Shown here piece by piece: positions 58,451-64,000 of a stretch of DNA of 64,000 nt (position 1 is the first letter of the stretch; each line of letters opens with the position of its first letter). The notes under the pieces were generated by a model. That model was given only the letters and a program-made list of their open reading frames with translations. It was not told the origin of the DNA and made no database searches. A program made the translations under genes and the position numbers. This DNA comes from Enterobacter bugandensis. GTDB lineage: Bacteria > Pseudomonadota > Gammaproteobacteria > Enterobacterales > Enterobacteriaceae. Where the stretch lies: positions 3,162,001 to 3,226,000 of the forward strand of contig NZ_LT992502.1 in NCBI RefSeq assembly GCF_900324475.1, written 5' to 3'.

Positions 58451-59545
58451 ATGGGTGCCTATTTAATACGCCGACTTCTGCTGGTCATTCCCACGCTGTG
58501 GGCCATTATCACCATTAACTTTTTTATCGTGCAAATTGCCCCGGGCGGGCCGGTCGACCAGGCCATTGCCGCCATTGAGTTTGGCAACAGCGGCGGCATG
58601 CCCGGCGGCGGCGGAGAAGGCATGGGCGCCAGCCATGCGCGAACCGGCGTGGGGAATATCAGTGAAAGTCACTACCGCGGCGGGCGCGGGCTGGATCCTG
58701 AAGTGATCGCCGAGATCACCCATCGCTACGGCTTTGATAAGCCGATACACGAGCGCTATTTCAAGATGCTATGGGATTATATCCGCTTTGATTTTGGCGA
58801 TAGCCTGTTCCGCAGTGCGTCCGTATTAACGTTGATCAAGCAAAGCCTGCCGGTTTCGGTCACGCTGGGGCTGTGGGGGACGCTGATTATCTATCTGGTC
58901 TCTATACCGCTCGGGATCCGAAAAGCGGTGCATAACGGCAGCCGCTTCGATATCTGGAGCAGCACCTTCATCATCATCGGCTATGCTATTCCGGCGTTTC
59001 TGTTTGCCGTTCTGCTGATTGTCTTCTTTGCCGGAGGCAGCTATTTCGACATCTTCCCGCTGCGGGGGCTGGTCTCCGCCGATTTCAGCACGCTGCCGTG
59101 GTACCAGAAAATCACCGACTATCTCTGGCATATCACGCTGCCGGTGCTGGCGACGGTGATCGGCGGGTTTGCCGCCCTGACCATGTTGACCAAAAACGCC
59201 TTTCTCGATGAAATCCGCAAGCAGTATGTCGTGACCGCCCGCGCCAAAGGGGTCAGCGAGAAGCAGATTATGTGGAAACATGTTTTCCGCAACGCCATGC
59301 TGCTGGTGATTGCCGGATTTCCAGCCACGTTCATCAGCATGTTTTTTACCGGCTCGCTGCTGATTGAGGTGATGTTCTCGCTCAACGGTCTCGGCCTGCT
59401 GGGCTACGAAGCCACCGTATCGCGCGATTATCCGGTAATGTTTGGCACGCTCTATATTTTCACCCTGATTGGCCTGCTGCTGAATATCATCAGCGATATC
59501 AGCTATACGCTGGTCGATCCCCGAATTGATTTTGAGGGCCGCTGA
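58451..59545 (+). CDS. yejB: Peptide/microcin C ABC transporter permease YejB
   Basis: Inner-membrane permease of 364 residues, DppB/OppB type with six helices. A periplasmic Gly-rich insert (near residues 50-60, [12 protein letters not shown]) is shared with the E. coli protein. The EAA loop reads [22 protein letters not shown]. The stop overlaps the yejE start by one base (TGATG). Confidence 0.96.
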   Translation: MGAYLIRRLLLVIPTLWAIITINFFIVQIAPGGPVDQAIAAIEFGNSGGMPGGGGEGMGASHARTGVGNISESHYRGGRGLDPEVIAEITHRYGFDKPIHERYFKMLWDYIRFDFGDSLFRSASVLTLIKQSLPVSVTLGLWGTLIIYLVSIPLGIRKAVHNGSRFDIWSSTFIIIGYAIPAFLFAVLLIVFFAGGSYFDIFPLRGLVSADFSTLPWYQKITDYLWHITLPVLATVIGGFAALTMLTKNAFLDEIRKQYVVTARAKGVSEKQIMWKHVFRNAMLLVIAGFPATFISMFFTGSLLIEVMFSLNGLGLLGYEATVSRDYPVMFGTLYIFTLIGLLLNIISDISYTLVDPRIDFEGR

Positions 59546-60570
59546 TGCCGCGTTTAAGCCCCGTTAACCAGGCCCGCTGGACCCGTTTTCGCCATAACCG
59601 CCGCGGCTACTGGTCGCTGTGGATTTTTGCTGTCCTGTTTGTCCTGAGCATGTGTTCAGAGCTGATCGCCAACGACAAACCGTTGCTGGTGCACTTTAAC
59701 GACCGCTGGTACGTGCCGGTCCTGGCTAACTACAGTGAAAGCGACTTCGGCGGCCCGTTTGCCACCCCGGCGGAGTACCAGGATCCGTGGCTGCGCCAGC
59801 AGATCGAACAGCACGGCTGGGCCCTCTGGGCTCCGGTACGCTTTGGCGCCAACAGCATTAACTTCGCGACCACAACCCCCTTCCCTTCTCCGCCCTCTGC
59901 GCAAAACTGGCTGGGAACAGACGCCAACGGCGGCGACGTGCTGGCGCGCATCCTCTACGGTACGCGGATTTCTATTCTCTTTGGACTGATGCTGACCGTC
60001 TTCTCCAGCGTAATGGGCGTAGTGGCCGGCGCCGTTCAGGGCTACTACGGCGGAAAAATTGACCTGTGGGGGCAGCGTATCATCGAAGTCTGGTCCGGTA
60101 TGCCAACGCTGTTTCTGATCATTCTGCTTTCCAGCGTGGTACAGCCGGGCTTCTGGTGGCTGCTGGGCATCACCGTTCTGTTTGGCTGGATGGCGCTGGT
60201 GGGCGTGGTGCGGGCAGAGTTTCTGCGCACCCGTAATTTCGACTATATTCGCGCCGCGCAGGCGTTAGGCGTGAGCGATCGCGCAATCATCTTCCGCCAT
60301 ATGCTTCCCAATGCGGTGGTGGCGACCCTCACCTTCCTGCCCTTTATTCTGTGCAGCTCCATCACCACCCTCACCTCGCTGGACTTTCTGGGCTTCGGCC
60401 TGCCGCTGGGGTCGCCGTCGCTCGGCGAACTGCTGCTGCAGGGCAAGAACAACCTGCAGGCGCCGTGGCTGGGCATCACCGCCTTTCTTTCCGTGGCCGT
60501 GCTGCTTTCGCTGCTGATTTTTATTGGCGAAGCCGTGCGCGATGCCTTCGATCCCAACAAGGCGGTATAA
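59545..60570 (+). CDS. yejE: Peptide/microcin C ABC transporter permease YejE
   Basis: Second permease, 341 residues, DppC/OppC type with an N-terminal oligopeptide-permease domain (RFRHNRRGYWSLWIF) and a large first periplasmic loop. The EAA loop reads IRAAQALGVSDRAIIFRHMLPNA. Coupled by one-base overlap to yejB and 1 bp from yejF. Confidence 0.96.
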   Translation: MPRLSPVNQARWTRFRHNRRGYWSLWIFAVLFVLSMCSELIANDKPLLVHFNDRWYVPVLANYSESDFGGPFATPAEYQDPWLRQQIEQHGWALWAPVRFGANSINFATTTPFPSPPSAQNWLGTDANGGDVLARILYGTRISILFGLMLTVFSSVMGVVAGAVQGYYGGKIDLWGQRIIEVWSGMPTLFLIILLSSVVQPGFWWLLGITVLFGWMALVGVVRAEFLRTRNFDYIRAAQALGVSDRAIIFRHMLPNAVVATLTFLPFILCSSITTLTSLDFLGFGLPLGSPSLGELLLQGKNNLQAPWLGITAFLSVAVLLSLLIFIGEAVRDAFDPNKAV

Positions 60571-60571
60571 G

Positions 60572-62161
60572 ATGACGCAGCCTCTTCTCAGTATTGATCG
60601 CCTGTCGATTGCCTTCTCGAAGCAGGGCGAGACCCGTACCGTGGTCACCGACCTGTCGCTGCAGATCCAGCGCGGTGAAACGCTGGCGCTGGTGGGTGAA
60701 TCCGGTTCGGGCAAGAGCGTCTCGGCGCTCTCCATCCTGCGTCTGCTGCCCTCCCCGCCCGTGAGCTATCCGCAAGGGGATATTCTGTTCCACGGCAGTT
60801 CGCTGCTGCACGCTGATGAACATACCCTGCGCGGTATTCGCGGCAATAAGATTGCCATGATCTTCCAGGAGCCGATGGTGTCGCTCAACCCACTGCATAC
60901 GCTGGAAAAACAGCTCTATGAAGTGCTGTCACTTCATCGGGGGATGCGCAAAGAGGCCGCGCGGGGCGAAATTCTGGATTGTCTGGAACGTACAGGCATA
61001 CGCAACGCGGCCAAACGGCTGAATGATTTTCCGCATCAGCTCTCCGGCGGCGAACGCCAGCGGGTAATGATTGCCATGGCCCTGCTCACGCGCCCCGAAC
61101 TGTTGATTGCCGACGAGCCGACGACGGCGCTGGACGTCACGGTGCAGGCGCAAATTCTGACGCTCTTGAGGGAGCTGCGTGACGAGCTGGACATGAGCCT
61201 GCTGTTTATCACGCACAACCTGAGCATCGTGAAAAAGCTGGCCGACAGCGTCGCGGTCATGCAAAACGGGCGCTGCGTTGAACAGAATACCGCGTCCACG
61301 CTGCTGAACGCGCCGCAGCATCCCTATACGCAGCGCCTGCTCGACAGCGAACCTTCCGGCGACCCGGTGCCTCTCACGGCAGACAGCACACCGCTGCTGC
61401 GCGTCGATGATTTATCCGTCTCATTCCCGATCCGCAAAGGCGTTCTGCGGCGCATCGTTGACCAGAACCCGGTGCTGAAAAATATCCGCTTCTCGCTGCG
61501 ACCGGGTGAATCCCTGGGGCTGGTGGGCGAATCCGGTTCGGGGAAAAGCACTACCGGTCTGGCGCTGCTGCGCTTAATTGCCTCTCAGGGCGAGATCCTG
61601 TTTGACGATATGCCGCTGCACCGCTGGAACCGCCGCCAGATGCTGCCCGTGCGGCCCCGCATGCAGGTGGTATTTCAGGATCCCAACTCCTCGCTTAACC
61701 CGCGCCTCAGCGTGTTGCAGATTATCGAAGAGGGCCTGCGCGTTCACCAGCCTGGCCTGAGTGCGCAACAGCGGGAACAGGAGGTTATGCAGGTGATGGC
61801 GGAAGTGGGCTTAGATCCCGACACTCGCCACCGCTACCCTGCGGAATTTTCCGGCGGACAGCGCCAGCGTATCGCCATCGCCCGCGCGCTGATCCTGAAA
61901 CCGGAGCTGATTATTCTGGATGAACCGACCTCGTCTCTGGACAGAACCGTACAGGCGCAGATCCTGGCGCTACTCAAAGGGCTACAGGAAAAGCACCGGC
62001 TGGCCTATATCTTTATCAGCCATGATCTACAGGTGGTTCGGGCGCTATGCCATCAGGTGATTGTGCTACGACAGGGTGAGGTGGTCGAACAGGGTGATTG
62101 CCAGCGCGTATTTACTGCGCCAACGCAGAACTACACGCGCCAGCTGCTCGCGGCAGACTAG
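60572..62161 (+). CDS. yejF: Peptide/microcin C ABC transporter ATPase YejF
   Basis: Fused double ATPase of 529 residues. First domain: Walker A GESGSGKS (near residue 41), signature LSGGERQRV, Walker [13 protein letters not shown]. Second domain: Walker [10 protein letters not shown] (near 320), signature FSGGQRQRI, Walker [13 protein letters not shown]. Each ends with an oligopeptide-transporter C-terminal segment. The start ([11 protein letters not shown]) is 1 bp after the yejE stop; a 16-residue longer reading lies in yejE and is rejected. Last gene of yejABEF. Confidence 0.97.
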   Translation: MTQPLLSIDRLSIAFSKQGETRTVVTDLSLQIQRGETLALVGESGSGKSVSALSILRLLPSPPVSYPQGDILFHGSSLLHADEHTLRGIRGNKIAMIFQEPMVSLNPLHTLEKQLYEVLSLHRGMRKEAARGEILDCLERTGIRNAAKRLNDFPHQLSGGERQRVMIAMALLTRPELLIADEPTTALDVTVQAQILTLLRELRDELDMSLLFITHNLSIVKKLADSVAVMQNGRCVEQNTASTLLNAPQHPYTQRLLDSEPSGDPVPLTADSTPLLRVDDLSVSFPIRKGVLRRIVDQNPVLKNIRFSLRPGESLGLVGESGSGKSTTGLALLRLIASQGEILFDDMPLHRWNRRQMLPVRPRMQVVFQDPNSSLNPRLSVLQIIEEGLRVHQPGLSAQQREQEVMQVMAEVGLDPDTRHRYPAEFSGGQRQRIAIARALILKPELIILDEPTSSLDRTVQAQILALLKGLQEKHRLAYIFISHDLQVVRALCHQVIVLRQGEVVEQGDCQRVFTAPTQNYTRQLLAAD

Positions 62162-62164
62162 CGC

Positions 62165-62509
62165 TTAAAACGGATACTGGCCGGAGAAAGGTTCAGCAAT
62201 CGCAACGCCAAAGTTTTTCAGGCGGCAGGTCGCGGCGAATTCGTCCTGGCTTTTGACAAACAGGCACGGCTCCCCTTCGCACTCCAGTACGGAGCTGTCC
62301 ACTTCGATATCCGTCAGGGCCTGGCTGAGACGCTCCATCACCCGCCACGCATTTTCGTCGCTCGGGCTCAGCAGCTTGAGCGCCACCAGGCAATTCTCAC
62401 AGCCCACGACGCTTTGCGGAATCGGTTCAACTTTCGAACCTGCAAAACCCGCCGACCAGCGATAGCTCTGGGGCAAGCGATGGACAATGGAGAGTTGTAA
62501 TGTATTCAC
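62165..62509 (-). CDS. yejG: Conserved protein YejG
   Basis: Small soluble protein of 114 residues, same length as E. coli YejG, restricted to enterobacteria; function unknown, though its transcript has been tied to aminoglycoside tolerance. Conserved stretches: [43 protein letters not shown] and [14 protein letters not shown]. It converges on yejF with 3 bp between stops, so there is no room for a terminator. Confidence 0.93.
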   Translation of the reverse strand: MNTLQLSIVHRLPQSYRWSAGFAGSKVEPIPQSVVGCENCLVALKLLSPSDENAWRVMERLSQALTDIEVDSSVLECEGEPCLFVKSQDEFAATCRLKNFGVAIAEPFSGQYPF

Positions 62510-62756
62510 GTTCGTTCCCCGGAAGCAAAATTTACTTCACAATTTATTTACATTTATAGTAACACATCATCGCCAACCTGCACTATTCAGCGCTTTTTTA
62601 TCGGTATCGAGGCTCGCGTCGGCGCTATATGTACCCGTTTCTGCGATCTAACTCAACCTTTTTGAATACAATGATGTGACTTTTTACATAAATAGATTTT
62701 ACATAAAATAAACAAACACGGAATAAACGAACGCGAGTTTGGTTGATATGCGTCAA

Positions 62757-62779
62757 CAAAAAAGGCCCTTTCGGGCCTT
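62757..62779 (-). terminator. Terminator of bcr
   Basis: On the minus strand AAGGCCC, loop GAAA, GGGCCTT and a T-run; it starts 10 bp after the bcr stop. The rest of the 279-bp gap to yejG is A+T-rich and contains no gene I can support. Confidence 0.88.
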
Positions 62780-62788
62780 ATCTGCGCG

Positions 62789-63985
62789 TTAGTGCGCCGC
62801 TTTTCGCGGCCGACTGGCGTAAAGACAGAAAAGCACAGAGCTGGTTGCGCAAAAAGCCATCGCCCACAGCATAGGCCAGGCCGTAGTAAAGGTCGCCATA
62901 GAGAGTAACGCCCCGACGATGGCACCAATCCCGAAGCGGAAGGTTCCCGCCAGTGACGATGCGGTTCCCGCCATGTGCGGGAATTCGTCGAGGATCACCG
63001 CCATCGCATTGGACGAGATCATCGACACGCAGCCGACAAAGGCCGCCACGCCGATCACCAGCGCCCAGAAGCCCACGCCCAGAAACGCGCTCACCACCAG
63101 CCAGACCGCCATCACAAACTGGATCCACAGCCCGGCACGGAACATGTTCAGCGCGCCCACCCGCCGGACAAAGCGGCTGTTAATGATGGTCAGGACAAAC
63201 AGGAAGACGATATTGAGCGCAAAATAATAGCCAAAGTGCTGCGGCGAAACGTGGTTCAGCTCGATATAGACAAACGGCCCGGCACTCAGGAAGGAGAACA
63301 TTCCGGCGAAGCTGAACCCGCTCGCCAGCATGTAGCTCAGCACCCGCTTGTGGCGAAACAGCGAGGCAAAGTTGCCTATCGTGGTTCGAATATGAAATTT
63401 CTGGCGGCGCTCGACGGGCAGCGTTTCATCAATAAAGAAGAAAATCATCGCCGAGGCCAGCAGCGCGGCCAGCGCCAGGATCCAGAAAATCGCGTGCCAG
63501 CTAAACCACACCAGCACCGCACCACCGGCCATCGGTGCCACCAGCGGCGCAATCGTCGTCACCAGCATGACGAACGACATCATGCGGGAGAACTCTTCTT
63601 TCGGGTAGATATCACGCATCAGGGCGTTGATCACCACGCTCGCGGCAGCGGCGGCCAGCCCGTGCAGGAAGCGCATGATAATCAGCTGATCGATACTCTG
63701 CGCCAGCGCACAGGCGACCGCTGCGGCCGCAAAGACCAGCGTCCCGCCAAGAATAACCGGCTTACGCCCCAGGCTGTCGGCCATTGGGCCATACAGCAGC
63801 TGTCCGAGCGCGAAACCGAGAATATAGGTGCTGAGCGTCATCTGCGCGCTGCCTGCCGGTACGCCAAACTGCGCGGAAATCACCGGCAGCGCAGGCAGAT
63901 ACATGTCGATAGACAGCGGCATCAGCATCGCCAGCAGGCCAAGAATGAAGACAATTTTGAACGACGAATGTGGCCTGGTGGTCAC
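62789..63985 (-). CDS. bcr: Bicyclomycin/multidrug efflux transporter Bcr
   Basis: Major facilitator of the DHA1 (Bcr/CflA) family, 398 residues, 12 helices; exports bicyclomycin, sulfonamides and L-cysteine in E. coli. Motif A is [16 protein letters not shown] in loop 2-3; motif C is in helix 5 ([20 protein letters not shown]). It starts with GTG, 6 nt after AGGAGAA. The gene is complete but its promoter is outside the window. Confidence 0.96.
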   Translation of the reverse strand: MTTRPHSSFKIVFILGLLAMLMPLSIDMYLPALPVISAQFGVPAGSAQMTLSTYILGFALGQLLYGPMADSLGRKPVILGGTLVFAAAAVACALAQSIDQLIIMRFLHGLAAAAASVVINALMRDIYPKEEFSRMMSFVMLVTTIAPLVAPMAGGAVLVWFSWHAIFWILALAALLASAMIFFFIDETLPVERRQKFHIRTTIGNFASLFRHKRVLSYMLASGFSFAGMFSFLSAGPFVYIELNHVSPQHFGYYFALNIVFLFVLTIINSRFVRRVGALNMFRAGLWIQFVMAVWLVVSAFLGVGFWALVIGVAAFVGCVSMISSNAMAVILDEFPHMAGTASSLAGTFRFGIGAIVGALLSMATFTTAWPMLWAMAFCATSSVLFCLYASRPRKAAH

Positions 63986-64000
63986 AGGGTTCTCCTGAAA

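Overview
The window is a stretch of enterobacterial core chromosome. Almost every gene matches, in identity, order and orientation, the Escherichia coli segment from metG to bcr. Gene content and the short CCCTC/GAGGG palindromes suggest Enterobacter or a close relative; that placement is inference from memory of the families, not a database result. There is no prophage, CRISPR array, transposase, rRNA or tRNA that I can see. The first gene (metG) is cut by the left edge; bcr is complete but its promoter lies beyond the right edge.

Layout. 1-5.9 kb: metG 3' part, yehS, the BtsS/BtsR pyruvate-sensing system, the biofilm regulator mlrA and the tiny membrane protein yohO. 5.8-9.6 kb: the osmoprotectant-type ABC transporter yehW-yehX-yehY-osmF with a sigma-S-like promoter. 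9.7-24.4 kb: bglX, dld, a GNAT acetyltransferase, pbpG, yohC, yohD, yohF, an intact mdtQ, dusC, an AraC regulator divergent from an orphan class I glutamine amidotransferase, yohJK and cdd. 24.5-31.7 kb: sanA, an orphan glutamine-synthetase-like ligase where E. coli carries yeiS/preTA, then the galactose ABC transporter mglBAC and its repressor galS. 31.8-42.8 kb: yeiB, folE (apparently frameshifted), an MFS transporter, yeiG, the catecholate siderophore receptor cirA, lysP, yeiE/yeiH and nfo. 42.8-48.4 kb: the fructose operon fruBKA, setB and yeiW. 48.5-53.9 kb: efpL, uxuA divergent from yeiQ, the zinc-linked GTPase yeiR and lpxT. 54.3-64 kb: mepS, pdeN, the peptide/microcin C transporter yejABEF, yejG and bcr.

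Pathway logic. Several units carry readable control: CRP and GalR/GalS sites before mglBAC and galS, a CRP class II promoter before cdd, two perfect Cra palindromes before fruBKA, a long Fur-type palindrome before cirA, an ExuR/UxuR-like operator between uxuA and yeiQ, and an A+T-rich palindrome between yeiE and yeiH. Many gene ends carry hairpins, several of them shared by convergent genes.

Most worth a second look: the 2-nt shortfall that breaks folE; the uncharacterised AraC/glutamine-amidotransferase pair; the orphan glutamine-synthetase-like enzyme; the uxuA-yeiQ pairing; and several unassigned palindromes. I did not find a convincing wholly new multi-gene system; the window is mostly well-conserved core genome with a few accessory insertions.
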